Assembly: GCA_961205875.1 (NCBI GenBank)
Contig: OY540812.1
Coordinates: 28,281,098-28,345,097 of the forward strand
Length of the DNA stretch: 64,000 nt
Source of the DNA: Sialis fuliginosa
Lineage: Eukaryota; Arthropoda; Insecta; Megaloptera; Sialidae
Direction of reading: 5' to 3'
The notes beneath the pieces were generated by a model. That model had not been told where the DNA came from. It searched no databases and saw only the letters and a list, made by a program, of their open reading frames with translations. The stretch's first letter is position 1. Every line of letters begins with the position of its first letter. A program made the position numbers and the translations under genes. This document shows positions 22,705 through 34,165 of this stretch, piece after piece.

Positions 22705-22954
22705 CCCAATCATGCCCAGCGTTACATATACATATGTATGTAACAGAGCACTTTTGTTAAGATTTTGCGTTGCTGTAAGATTATTTTAATTCGAATGGGT
22801 TTGAAATCATACTTATTTTCGAGTATTGGACTGAATACATCAACAATGCAATTACCAACGTTCTGGAGTTTTAGTATACTTACAATTAGATAGGTATGAA
22901 TTGATGACAGAAAAATCAGCAATACCGGTAACAAAAAAAACGGTTACGATTGGG
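22705..22954. mobile_element. piggyBac-like MITE, TTAA target
   Basis: TTAA flanks both ends (22701-22704, 22955-22958). The ends are CCCAATCATGCCC and, inverted, CCCAATCGTAACC. A near-perfect palindrome centred on ACATATGT lies at about 22722-22745. There is no transposase remnant beyond a chance frame. Confidence 0.7.
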
Positions 22955-23150
22955 TTAACGTTCATTACTCGAATCAGTAAAATTGATACTAATGAAAGCT
23001 TGGTTATTAGTTCCTAGGTGAAAGTAACGTCTTTTTGATCATAAATGTGACACACACTTCGTAATTTTAATTAAATAAAATTATTTTTTTAGAGGGGAGG
23101 CTAAAAGTTACATCGATAACAATGGTTATCTACAGTTAATTACTATTTTT

Positions 23151-23610
23151 AACCGACTTCAAGAAAAGGAGGTTCTCAACTCTACAGTCTACAGTTTATA
23201 TTTTTTATGTATGTTCAGGTAGAACTCCGACAAATATGCACCGATTTGAACGATTTTTGTTTGTTTGTAAGAGTATACTTTCGAGGTGGATTCATATTAA
23301 TTTTACCAGAATCTGATCATGGATTACAAAAAAGGAGGGGATCCTCAGTTCCATTGTATATATTTTTTATGTATGTTCGGGCATAACTCCTACAAATATG
23401 CACCTATTTTGTAGATTGATGTACTCCCGTAATACTTACATATAAATTTTATCAGAATCTAACCATGGACTTCAAAAATAAATTAAAACAGCTCCTTAAG
23501 AAAAAAATAAAACCGACTTCAAAAAAACCCTAAAAATACTGAAAAACTTGGTGCCAAGCCAATAAAAAAACTAAAAAATATAAATAAAATCGACTTCAAA
23601 AACTGTTAAG
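23151..23610 (+). repeat. ACCGACTTCAA-type interspersed repeat
   Basis: AACCGACTTCAAGAAAAGGAGG, then TTTTTTATGTATGTTC and a CCAGAATCTGA block, is partly repeated from about 23325 (AAAAAAGGAGGGGATCCTCA), and ACCGACTTCAAAAAAA or close variants recur at 23511 and 23588. This word is widespread in insect genomes. The element class is not known to me. Confidence 0.6.
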
Positions 23611-23764
23611 TTTAATTATTATATATGTACTTTTCTGTATTTTTAGTTTTTTTGAAATCGTTTTTTTTTTCTTAAAAAACTAGGGTAAACAATAAACAAC
23701 GATTGTTTGTGATATTTTGCACAATTAACTTTTTTTATCGAAAAAAAAAACTTTATAACTTTAA

Positions 23765-24666
23765 CCCTTTGAAACATACATTTTTTAAATGATCGTATGA
23801 TCGTGAAAATTCTCATTTGGGGGTTTTTGAGGTCGCTGATTACGAATTCGCTATCAGATTTGCGAAATTCAAGATGGTGGATTCAATATGGATGACACCG
23901 ACATTTAAATCTTCGAGAATATTGATAAAAATATTTATTCAGGAGTTTTTGGGTTCACTAATTACAAATCCAATGTCAGATTGGCGTAATTCAAAATGGT
24001 TTATCCAATATGGCTGACATCAATACGTAAATTCGAAAAATTCGATGAGATTTTGAAAATTCACTCTTTCTCGGCACAACCCAGAGCTAACGACGAGGAC
24101 GTGAAGAGTTCTAGCTCCATTTTTTTTATTATATTTTTTTTTTTTTTTCCGTTATATAGAGTTATGTGGAAATAAACAGTGAATTTCCGAAATCGAATTT
24201 ACGTATTGATATCAGCCATATTAGATTAACCATTTTGAATTACATGAATTTGACATTGGATTTGCAATTAGCGAACCCAAAAACCCCTGAATAAACATTT
24301 TTATCAATATTCTCAAAGATTTTAATGTTAGTGTCCTCCATATTGAATCCGCCATCTTAAATTTCGGAATTCTGATGATAGCGGATTCATAATCAGTGAC
24401 CCCAAAAATCCATTCTCTCTAAATTTCATGTTATTTCCTTGGATGGATTCTTTAAAAATGATTTTTTTCAAAGAATTTTTTTTAGTTTATTTATAAATCA
24501 TACATTATAAATAATTATTCCAATTAGACCACATTTTTATGTTCATTCATCACTAAAGTAACTAAAAAGAGCAAAAAACCGGATCTGAATACGTTAATAA
24601 TGAAATAAATTGATAAATTCAAAAAAATCGAGGTGGTAACGTGCGTTACCACCATGCTTCAAAGGG
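23765..24666. mobile_element. piggyBac-like fold-back element next to a splice donor
   Basis: TTAA lies at both ends (23761-23764, 24667-24670), with terminal CCCTTTGAAACAT and, inverted, CCCTTTGAAGCATG. Inside, arms 23817-24036 and 24201-24418 are inverted copies. Each arm is itself two related units of about 120 bp, recognisable by a GGTTTTTGAGGTCGCTGATTA-like start and an AATATGG-type end. A 22-bp palindrome (GGTGGTAACG, TG, CGTTACCACC) lies at 24632-24653 near the right end. Its right end is 34 bp from the donor of the host exon. No transposase. Confidence 0.75.
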
Positions 24667-24704
24667 TTAAGGTAACAAATATTTCCTTAAAGAATTCAGC
24701 TCAC

Positions 24705-25218
24705 CTTGGTTAACATTTATCACTGGGGTAATAATCCCACCTCCAGCAGGTCCGATCATATTAATACCACCAGCCCCATTGATAACTCCCCCAGCTTGAG
24801 ACCCACCTTGGGTAGCTCCGTTCACCGCACCTCTCATAGCCGGATGTTGCTGATCATCAGGCGGTGTGATGCTTCCACTAGAACACGTGGTCGTCCCACT
24901 GGTCTGCGACGTGCTGGGGCTAGTCTGAGACATCCCCAGTACCTCTATCTGGTTCCCCTGCTGCATCATCGGTTGTTGTTGCAGGATGCCGTGGTGTTGT
25001 TGAATGCTGCAGTCATCTGAGATGTGCTGGAGACTGTTGGGGTCTGTGGGATGGGGCATCAGTATACCCCCAACTGGACCGTTTGGGGGTACCGAGGGCC
25101 CCACGTCGTCACCACCCCCGCCGTTTATGGGAACGTTTGTACCGTTGGTTGCTGTTTTTTGGTTGGAGAGGACTTGCATCTCCCACATCTGTTCTTGGCG
25201 GATGTCGTCATTGTAATC
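24705..25218 (-). CDS. Internal exon of an unidentified Gln/Gly-rich host protein
   Basis: On the minus strand the exon is preceded by ATTTTCTGTCTTCTTTGCAG, a textbook acceptor, and followed by the donor GTGAGC after ACCAAG. It encodes 171 residues in one frame from DYNDDIRQEQ to ITPVINVNQ and ends one base into a Gly codon. Features in order: an acidic/Gln start (residues 1-20), a Gly-rich run (33-50), a Gln-rich block (73-90), a Ser/Thr block (97-119) and a Gly-rich block (130-161). This composition is typical of disordered regions of transcription factors or co-regulators, but no domain is seen. Codon use and GC content contrast sharply with the flanks. Plus-strand frames over the same bases are shadows. 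The next exon joins in phase at 21549. Confidence 0.85.
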
Positions 25219-25274
25219 CTGCAAAGAAGACAGAAAATTATTAATATTTTGAATATAAAGAAATTATATAATAT

Positions 25275-25824
25275 ACCAGTTATGGCCGCTATATGAGCAA
25301 GGTTTACTGTTTTTGTGATTGACGGGCTTCTTTTATGTAATTCTCATGAACTCATGTTACTAATAAAACAAGTAACTCTTTATTTAATCAATATAATTAT
25401 CAAAGTCAGCAAATATAGTTTATTTTTTAAATTATAAATTTTTATTTTGTTCGAGTTTTTTATCTAGTAATGAATAAAGTAAAACCAGTAATGAGCACAC
25501 AGTAATGATTACAAAATGATAAGTACTACGACACAACATATAAATAAAAGAAAGAATCGTTAAATTTGAAACAATGTAAATAAGTTGCTTTGATAATATA
25601 ATAATTAATAAATAAATTATACCAATAATTAGTTTAAATGTCCACCATTTTGATACCTATTGGCCGGTTGCCATTAAAGCACACTGTAAGACAGTAAAAT
25701 TTATATAGATTAATATTCAAAAATGGTTACTATTGATTACTATCAAATATCAACAAATATTTCTAATTCAGTACATTTAATTAAATTAACATTTAAAACA
25801 TTACTGGGTCATATCCAAGTTCCT
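25275..25824. mobile_element. MITE family F, intronic copy
   Basis: Same interior as 15687-16241, starting at ACCAGTTATGGCCGC. The first nine or so bases and part of the right end are missing. It lies 57 bp upstream of the host exon, in the intron on the acceptor side. Confidence 0.7.
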
Positions 25825-26009
25825 TATTGTTTTTGTTTTTTTTATATTTAAAAAGTAAACTCCATAGTAGATTATATATTCAAAATACATGAAGTAATTA
25901 AATGCTGTCCGATCGAAGGAATGGCATAAATTAAATAGCTTAGTTTATTAATTTTTTATTTACTTTTTTTTCGAAAAATGTAGGCCTCAAAACTGTAGTA
26001 GGTACATAA

Positions 26010-26131
26010 AACTTATAGAGCGCCCGGGTGGCGAAGCGTTGCACTACCTTACATTTAGAAAAGTAATAGGAGTACATGTTTTGAGGCTTCATTGCAGTGG
26101 ACATCTTTAGGACTGAAGATGTCCATTGCAA
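26010..26131 (+). repeat. Possible tRNA-derived SINE fragment and hairpin
   Basis: GCGCCCGGGTGGCGAAGCGTTGCAC (26021 on) looks like the first part of a tRNA with an A-box-like GGTGGCGAAGCG. A clear B box is not seen. At 26092-26107 and 26116-26131 two 16-base arms (TTGCAGTGGACATCTT and AAGATGTCCATTGCAA) form a hairpin with one mismatch. The SINE reading is tentative; a diverged tRNA pseudogene is the alternative. Confidence 0.35.
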
Positions 26132-27850
26132 TTAGGAGTAATTTAAAATAAAATAAATAAAAAATACTTTTGCTTTAAATTAATATTTCGAAATATTACA
26201 TTAAATTTCAGATTAAATTCGCATATTACAGGATTTTTGGAATTCCAAAAATGTCCAGAAAGGAAAAAATACTTTTTCTACTTTAAATTACTGTTTCCAA
26301 ATATTACATCAATTATTAAACTAACGCTCCAAGCTTTTATTTTTAGTTATGAATTCTATAAAGTTCTGATAACTGGAAAATACTGCGATAACTTGAAGAA
26401 CACATTTTTTTACTCTAAAGTGTATATTTATTTACTAAAAGTTCGTTAAAATTTTTTTTTATTAATATTTATTTATAAACAATTTCATCAATATTTTAAA
26501 TACATATCAGACTAATTTTTCAACAGTTTGTTTAATAATAACTTCTTATTTCTTATCCGTTAAAATAATATACATGTTTGTATATCTAAATTATGTAAAA
26601 GGCAAGTATTTTATTTTTTTAATAATTTCATTATTTTTTTATATATACATATTATTTTAAAATACAATTTCCTGTTTTTTACAATATAAGAAAATGTTAA
26701 AATCAACAGGAAATTTATCTTACAATATATATTTAATCTAAAACGAAATTTCAATATTTAGATTAAGACAGGATGTAAGTTTTTTTATTTTAAAAAAGTT
26801 TTTATTTTAAAACTATTTCATATTACAAATCCATAATGAAAATATTTAATTACTGAAATAATAATTATATCTTCGAAATAACTTCAATATTATTCCTCTA
26901 CCTTCTCTACTAAAGATTAATAAAGCTACGTTTTAACTCTTTTCAGAAAAACTTTAATAGGAATCTCAATTACGATGAAGTTTAATTACTTTCAGAAATA
27001 AGAAACGTTTACAAATGAACTAATATTTTATCTACATTTATTAATTGGAATCAACTAAACAAACTACAAAATTTAATTAATCTACTATTTTAATCTCATA
27101 AATGTTGACATGGTTAACAGTTCTGATATCCTTTTGATAATAATCAAATTTGTGATAATCATCCCTAAAACTGGTAATATATTATTTATAATTGGTATAA
27201 GCCCTCAGTAAAATATGTTTGAACGTTTTAACTACCATTATAATTGTAAGCTAATTTGTTACACATACATATTATTATATTAGGACAGTGTTATGCACTG
27301 ATGTATCAACCTACAAAAAGTTCATTTCGAAGTATGTACGTTTTTGATTTAAATATTATCACTATATATTATTATTATTATCACGCTTTCATTCAAAAAA
27401 GCTGAGCAGTGAATAATTTAGCTGCATAAGTAAAAGATGAACCATTTAACCCGTACTCTGAGCTAAACTATGAGATACTCGTACATCATTATTTTTTTAG
27501 GATGCAATTAGTTGTATACGTTCAATTCCGCGAGAGCATATTTATATTTAAGTCACTGCGGGTAACGCCACGCATTTGAAGAATATTTTCAACCTGAACT
27601 GTCTTATTGTTAGTAACATTATAAAATACATAAAATCGATTTTCAAATTCTAATAGAACATTTAACACTTATCATTTTAATGCGCGAAACAAATGCAAGA
27701 CAAATGTTAAAATATCACAACGCGAGTGCTCGACACTCACATTTTTTTAAAATTTTATATTTAATCAGTCGAACGAGTATTAGTTTCATCAGTAAATAAT
27801 TACAAATGAGTTTTATATAGATGATACATTTTGAACGACATCATCAAGGA
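26132..27850. other. AT-rich stretch without a recognised gene
   Basis: Very AT-rich with many T- and A-runs. A 70-codon plus frame (26237-26449) has random composition. No exon-like segment. Confidence 0.55.
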
Positions 27851-27858
27851 TTCAGCGC

Positions 27859-28521
27859 TAGAGCTGGACGCGGGCCGTAAATTCTTCGGGTCACGGCCGT
27901 GACCCGCGTGAGCGTGATAGATTTTCAAATCTTGAATCGTGAGCGAGCGTGATCGTGAGTTAAATTAAAACAACCGTGCGTGAGTACATTTTTTTCGTGC
28001 GTGATTCTGTGAGTATATTTTGAAGAGAATTTTTTTTTATAAACTTATTTGATATTTTTTTTAATATCTGAACTAATAATGCATAAATATAATAATGTTT
28101 TAAAACGAATTTTGACATTAAAAAATATACTATAAAAAATAAATATTATTTTTAGAAGCACTTTCGCATGGTCAGTATTGCCAACTACATATATCAGAAC
28201 ACCAAAAAAAGATTTAAAAATGCATTGAAGCTTTATTTTCTTATCGTTTTGTTTGCTATTACTGTATTAGAATGTAATTTAGAAGAAAATAATTTGACAC
28301 GTAAAAACATTAATTTTCATCATTTAAAAATTTAATTTATAACAATTAGATTAAATCGGGTCACGAGCGTGACCCGCCGTGCGTGAGTAAAAAAATAGAA
28401 TTCGTGAGCGTGCGTGATCGTGAATACTTTTTTTGTAACCGTGAGCGAGCGGGAGTGATTAAAAAAAATTATCTCTTGCGTGCGTGATCGTGAGCAAAAA
28501 TTACTCACGCGCCCAGCTCTA
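27859..28521. mobile_element. hAT element, non-autonomous
   Basis: Perfect 8-bp duplication TTCAGCGC (27851-27858, 28522-28529). Ends TAGAGCTGGACGCG and, inverted, TAGAGCTGGGCGCG. Both subterminal regions are dense in GTGAGCG, GTGCGTGA and GTGATCGTGA words. A perfect 20-bp palindrome CGGGTCACGGCCGTGACCCG (from 27889) is echoed by the near-palindrome CGGGTCACGAGCGTGACCCG on the right side (near 28357). The middle is plain AT-rich DNA with no transposase. Confidence 0.9.
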
Positions 28522-28587
28522 TTCAGCGCTAATTCTCAAATGAGTCTTGGTTTATGAATGTAAGCCGCGACTTTGGTCGTTGCCTTA

Positions 28588-29445
28588 TCCTTAATATATA
28601 TAAAGCTCAACGTCTCTCTGTCTGTCCGTTAGTTACCTAATCACTCGAGAACCACTGATCCGATTTACATGTTTTTTTTTTAATTCATAGGTACGTTCAC
28701 TGGCCAGGTTATAGGCTATATTTTTTTACGTTAGGTAACATAACAACTAAGCAGTGACGATAATAGTAAATCAAGTCGGAAAAAATTTTGCCGTCGGCGC
28801 GCTGTTTTGTAATACGCTGCCTAAACCGTTCAATATAGAACAAAATAATGTATTAAAGAATTGTGTAGAATCAAAAGTTCTACAATAAAGTCAGCGACAC
28901 GATATGTCTAACTTTTATATTTAAGCCACAATGACTGCTTTTATGTTACAAAGAAAACATAAAATATTTGGGTTCTGTTTACATGGACTTATGACCTGCA
29001 AAACATTAATCCTTATCAAAATAAATGATTTCATCGTCATAAGTACTTAATGTAGATATAATTTGCCATTTACAGCATCCAATTTGGTCGTATAGTTTAG
29101 AAAATATCGAAATATACATATTAGAACATATTATTCGCGCGATTGTGACCGTGCGCGGGGAGCGGCGAGGGAACATGCCAACACGCTGGGAAGAACAGGC
29201 CGGTATTCTATTGATTGTCAATTGTTTATTTTGTTTTCAATAATTAACTTTTAAATTTAAATAGAACAAAAATTATTTTTACTTTTTATTCTGATTCGTT
29301 TTTGTTAGGTAGGTAATTTAAGTGTTATTTGGTTTTTATTACATTAATAACTAATCGTGTTTGTAATTAATTCAACTATATATTTTTTAAATCCTAAACA
29401 ATAATTCCGTAGTCCACGCGAGCGAAGCCGCGTGGGCCCAGCTAG
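28588..29445 (+). mobile_element. Helitron C, non-autonomous
   Basis: Begins TCCTTAATATATATAAAG after A and ends with a 7-bp perfect hairpin (CCACGCG, AGCGAAGC, CGCGTGG at 29414-29435), six bases and CTAG followed by T. The head has CTCTGTCTGTCCGTTAG and ACTCGAGAACCACTGATCCGA, shared with 52760-52805. No Rep/helicase frame. Confidence 0.8.
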
Positions 29446-29961
29446 TTCAATATATGTACAGGGGACAACTTCAGGATTCTTCAAAGATTATGCATATAAT
29501 ATAGCTTATATGTTAAGTAAGCCGAAGGAAATCAAGTACATGAATATAATAAAGGTCTCAGATCGAAAATTCAATAAGAAATTTATATATGCGTGGTTCA
29601 ATATCTATAAATTTTAAGTAAACAATTGATTAAAATTTACTTTAATGCTTTTCTGTCGTACTTGGATAACGAATAGTATTTTTTGTAAATCTCTCGTAAA
29701 AGAAGGTAAAATATTTTTAGTTACATTAAAAGCTATAAATTTCGGTAGAGGCTTAGCTTCCAAAGCCGTCTTTATATCACTTTACCTATCTGTATACATA
29801 GAATTTTAATCTTCATACCTTTTTCTTGAGAATAATTTATGTGACAATACGAAGTTACCTTGTATGCAATATTTTATGCACATGATAGATGTCTTTGGTC
29901 TCTAAAAATATGAGAAAATAATTTCATTTTTTATATTTCACACTAACTGTATACTATATAC
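29446..29961. other. No recognised gene
   Basis: AT-rich. A 61-codon frame (29432-29617) starts inside the Helitron end and is chance. Confidence 0.5.
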
Positions 29962-30344
29962 CAGGGCTTCGAACCGGAACTGAACCGAAAACCGGAAAAA
30001 CCGTTATTTTTTGCCGGAACGAAAACCGGAACCGAACCGAAATAAAAATATCGGTTTTTTCGGTTCAGTACATGTTAAAATACGCGCGTTAACATGATTT
30101 TATTTTCCACTTCAATTGTCGCTCGGACTATCTATCTATAAGCACCATAAAATGTTCTAAATTATGGTAGAAAATAAATTTTTAATACAAATTTATTTTT
30201 TTTTAATTAATCACTCAAAGTTGAACCGAAAACCGAAAAAACCGTTATTTTTTCGGAATGAAAACCGGAACTGAATCGAAATTTATTTTTTTACTCGAAC
30301 CGAAACGAAAACTGACAAACTGAAAATAACGGTTCGAAGCCCTG
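29962..30344. mobile_element. hAT-type MITE with AACCGAAA-rich arms
   Basis: Ends CAGGGCTTCGAACCG and the exact inverse CGGTTCGAAGCCCTG. Flanks CTATATAC (29954-29961) and CTGTATAC (30345-30352) are an 8-bp duplication with one mismatch. Both halves are full of ACCGAAA, ACCGGAA and TTTTTCGG words. No transposase. Confidence 0.85.
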
Positions 30345-30589
30345 CTGTATACATCTCAAAATAACGATATGAAATATTTAAAATTTATTTTGTACATTAT
30401 GTAGGTCTTTGACCGGTATTATAAAGAAACTGAATAAAATTTGGGCCGCGGGTCTTACGAAGATAATTTTTTTTTTCAAAAACATAAAATAGATTTTGTG
30501 AAATAACAATTTTTTACTGACATAAATATTTGATAAATATATTTTAAGATAAATAAATAAATCTTTAGGTTATGAGTAAAATCGAAAAT

Positions 30590-31012
30590 AACTTCTTCCG
30601 ATTTTAATGAAACTTTTACTGTTAGAAAAGACTCGAGAATCAGTTAAGGATAATTACATGAATACATATGGATAGTCAGTGAATTACTACTGAGCCGATT
30701 GTAATGAGATTTTCATTATTATACAGTAACAAACATAGCAGTAACCATAGACATGGAGCATGTATTATTTAACATAATGGTGTAACATTTTTTTTAAAAC
30801 AGTGTGAGAGAAACGATGGCGTTTGGGATATATCTATCTCCTTTTCTAAGAAGAATGAAATAGTTCCTTTTATTTAAATAAGGACAAGTACATCCCGAAC
30901 CATTTTCTATCTCTTTCCTTGGACACGGTTTTTGAGTGAGATGCGCGGTCCATGCTCTATGTCTATAGCCGTAATTATTTTATGTGCACACGGGTGAAGC
31001 CGCGGGTAAAAC
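30590..31012 (+). mobile_element. Helitron fragment carrying a MITE
   Basis: The 3' part CACGGGTGAAGCCGCGGGTAAAA (near 30987) resembles the Helitron hairpin end, with the final CTAG degraded. The GAGCCGATTGTAATGAGATTTTC block fits a degraded head. Between them, about 30745-30967, lie inverted ends CCATAGACATGGAGCATG and, reversed, TATAGACATAGAGCATGG, a separate MITE of about 220 bp. Confidence 0.5.
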
Positions 31013-31613
31013 CAGTAATAAATAATGCTTATTTGCAGAGAAAAATATGTAAGTGCACATAATTACAAAGTAATAAATTTATTCAAATTTTATTTATTTG
31101 CAAAGTTAATATATTGCATGTATTAAATAATCGTGTTTAATTAAATTAAATAGATTTATTTAGTATGTATGGAATTTCGTCAGCTTAGTGATTGTTATCT
31201 TCCCATTTATTAAAATCGCTTGGTATGAAGAAATAAAAGATTAATTTCCTAGAACAAATAAATTCTCGAGCAAGAAACCGAGCCAAAATGTATTTGTTTC
31301 CTGTATTGCAACCGCACTGATGGAATTTTGAAATTTAAATATTTCTTTCTATGTAATTAAATTAATTTATTTTAACGTTTTCGTGTTCAATTTTATCAAA
31401 GGAAACAAAACATTTTTAATTTAGGAATATTTTTTTAACAATTTATAATTTCATTTGTCGATATTGTTTGGTTCAATGAATGTAAAAAATTTATCTTGAG
31501 TTTAATTTTTTTAATTAATGTAAATAAGAACAAAGGTATTTTGTTATAAAGTTAACATATTTATAATTATGTGTAAATAAATAAATTTTTCGTTTTTTTT
31601 TTTTTAATTTTAT
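31013..31613. other. AT-rich stretch without a recognised gene
   Basis: Nothing beyond AT-rich sequence and a T-run at about 31594-31605. Confidence 0.5.
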
Positions 31614-31615
31614 TA

Positions 31616-32175
31616 GGGTCAACTGGGGTAAAAGTGAAACAAAATACAAATCTTTTATGTTTTTTGACAGTTAACGATACAAATTCATACTTCAATTTCT
31701 TCTACTAGATGCGCTTATGAAAAACCATTTTAAATACTTACATCATTTGAACTGTACGATACAACACGGACTTTAAAAATGAAAAAAGTGTGTTTCATTT
31801 TTAACCTCTAATTTGGGAAAAAGTGAAACAGGTAAGGGAAAAGGTGAAACAGGCCTCTAATGGAAAATATTTCTCGAAAAATTAAAAGAAAAACTACAAA
31901 GGCAACTTTGATTTATCTTCTATGTGGCATATCAACGTGAAATTGTAACTTAAGTTAATATCTGAGCTATACAGAAAGTTATGTGCAAAGAATTAAAATT
32001 TAATTCACACGTTTTGACATCGACTAACAGGGAAATATGTAAGGGTGACACATCACTTATTAGGCGATTCATATTTTCAGGCCGCTTTAACAAACCCTTA
32101 ATGATGATGTCAGTTTTTATAATTCTCCTATAAACAAATTAGTTTTTTAGTTGCAAGCATGTTTCACTTTTACCC
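31616..32175. mobile_element. TA-flanked element with GGGTAAAAGTGAAAC ends
   Basis: Left end GGGTCAACTGGGGTAAAAGTG; the right end inverted is GGGTAAAAGTGAAAC. TA lies at 31614-31615 and 32176-32177. GGGAAAAAGTGAAAC and GGGAAAAGGTGAAAC occur again near 31817 and 31837. The logic (TIR word repeated subterminally, TA target) is like the pogo element at 13641. No transposase is present. Confidence 0.6.
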
Positions 32176-32230
32176 TATTTTTTTGGTGTTTCATATTATC
32201 TAATATTTTAATGACATTATAAATGTTGGA

Positions 32231-32768
32231 CACGCACATGATAGAGTTCTGTGGACATTTTCAGTTACATTCTCTTCAACTAATATTCTATAATACGTAT
32301 CAAGAGCTATTTCATATTGACCAAAGATGTATTCTATATAAAAGTATACGTGTTCCTGTGACGATCTATAAGAAATCTATTTTAAAATAAACCATTTTTT
32401 CTACAGTGTTTGTTATAATTTTTATTGGAAATTACTAATTAAAAGTTACATTTTGGATTTTTCCTGATTTTTTGCATCGATAGTTAAGAAATCAGAAAAG
32501 GGAGGGGGCACTGGTAACGACTTATAGCAAATATATCGTGACTGAAGTGTTAAAATCAAAAGTTTCTAAAACATTTTTTGTTGAATTTTAGTTTAGGAGA
32601 CCTATCTAAAGACACTCAATGGAGTAAGTGAAAAAAATTGGGTACACTCTTCAGTTCAAAAAATTTTTTTTCAAAAAAGTCATCAGATAATGGAAAGGTT
32701 ATGACATATATACAGACGGACAGAGCGAAACTATGAGGGTTTCTAGTTTTTTACGGAACCTAAAATAA
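32231..32768 (+). repeat. Interspersed repeat R5, 5'-truncated
   Basis: Shares CACGCACATGATAG, a GTGTTTGTTATAATTTTTATTG block, ATATCGTGACTGAAGTGTTAAAATC and the tail GACGGACAGAGCGAAACTAT with 52308-53571 and 56481-57457. Confidence 0.65.
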
Positions 32769-33965
32769 TCATTTATCCAACAAATGATATTTTTCAATGG
32801 CCTGTGTATTTCTACCATGTTTAATTTCAGTTCAAAAGAGCTATACAGTTGTTATTTAAAAAAAAAATGCTCCCCCCTCCACTCTTGTACGTACTTGTAA
32901 CTGTACTTAAAAAAATAAATTTGTAGTAAATGTATTTGCAACGTACATTTTTAAGATTCTGTTATTTTAAATATAAATAAATATTTAGCTAGAAAATATA
33001 TAAAAACAGGTGAACACATTTTTAGGAAAAAATGCCTCATTTAATAAATAATTTAAAAAAACATTTTTTAATATTATAAATAAATCCTCGAGCAACACCC
33101 GCCGGTCAGTTTAGCTAATATCTAAAATATTAATGAAAACATTATGATTGGCAGGACAATACGAAAACATTTAGAGTAAATCCCGACTAAAAATAAATCC
33201 CAGTAATTTATTCCACTCAGCGTACATCATTAATATATGTACTGCATATAGTTATCCATTGCGTATTTTTTAAGCCGGCCTTTTCCAGACAACGTCGTGT
33301 TTATTACGAATTTAATGAATATTTACTAAAAGTAATTTCCGTAGAGTGGAATACTTAGCAGAGATTCATTACGCCCGCTTAAACGTGGAAGATAAAACGA
33401 CCTCCCCCCTCATATAAAATAAAAACAAAATATTTTTTTATATCTTGGTTATAAAAATTATTAAGTATACATACTACAAATTCTAAAGTACAAAATCATT
33501 TGTTTACGTTACATCAACAAACACTAAACAATATGGTAATTGGATAATAAATTTTAAAATTAAAAAAAAAAAAATGTTACAAAAATAAGTAAGTATTTTA
33601 ATAATAAACTTTATAAAAAATCGTAATTTTTAACCTGTTTTGCACGTGATTACAAACGCGTCTGGCACATTGACGTCAGAATACATGCTACACAGTACTA
33701 CACACAGTAAAAACACTCAATCGCTATCCATTTAATAATGTTTACTGACGTCACGAATACCACGAGACTTTCAATGAGCGTTATGGCGGGAAATTTTTCA
33801 TTTGAAAAGAAAAATACTATTTTTAGCGTAATATTTTGGAAAAAAAATAAGAAAGTATTTATGCACATGCATATGTAAAATTTACAATATATTTTCAAAT
33901 TAAGTCAAACATCCTGTTAAGTCACCAAGGAATGAATGCAACAATTAAAACAGCTATGATGAATC
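32769..33965. other. No recognised gene
   Basis: AT-rich. A slightly GC-richer part at 33260-33410 (GCCGGCCTTTTCCAGACAACG) has no convincing open frame with splice sites. Confidence 0.45.
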
Positions 33966-34165
33966 AGTGAAGTTACCTCTCACTAGGGAAGCGTGTTTCT
34001 AAACTAAATATAATATTATTGATTCATTAATAAAATGATGTCACTGAATGAATCACTGAATTTCACTAATTTCATTAGAACCTCTACATATTCACTGATT
34101 CAATCACTGGCAGTTCACTGATTCCCAGTTTCATACTTATTAATTTCTGTCATCACTGAAAAGTC
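33966..34165. repeat. Cluster of TCACTGAAT/ATTCACTGA words
   Basis: About nine copies of TCACTGA or its inverse, often with ATT at one side, lie within 200 bp. Motif-dense stretches like this form the subterminal parts of the hAT elements at 27859 and 29962. No termini could be fixed here. Confidence 0.5.

Noticed and set aside
24706-25296. Three overlapping plus-strand frames over the Gln/Gly exon
   Set aside because: Shadows of the minus-strand exon, which alone has correct splice sites at both ends.
26021-26045. A functional tRNA gene
   Set aside because: Only an A-box-like segment is present; no cloverleaf or B box can be drawn.
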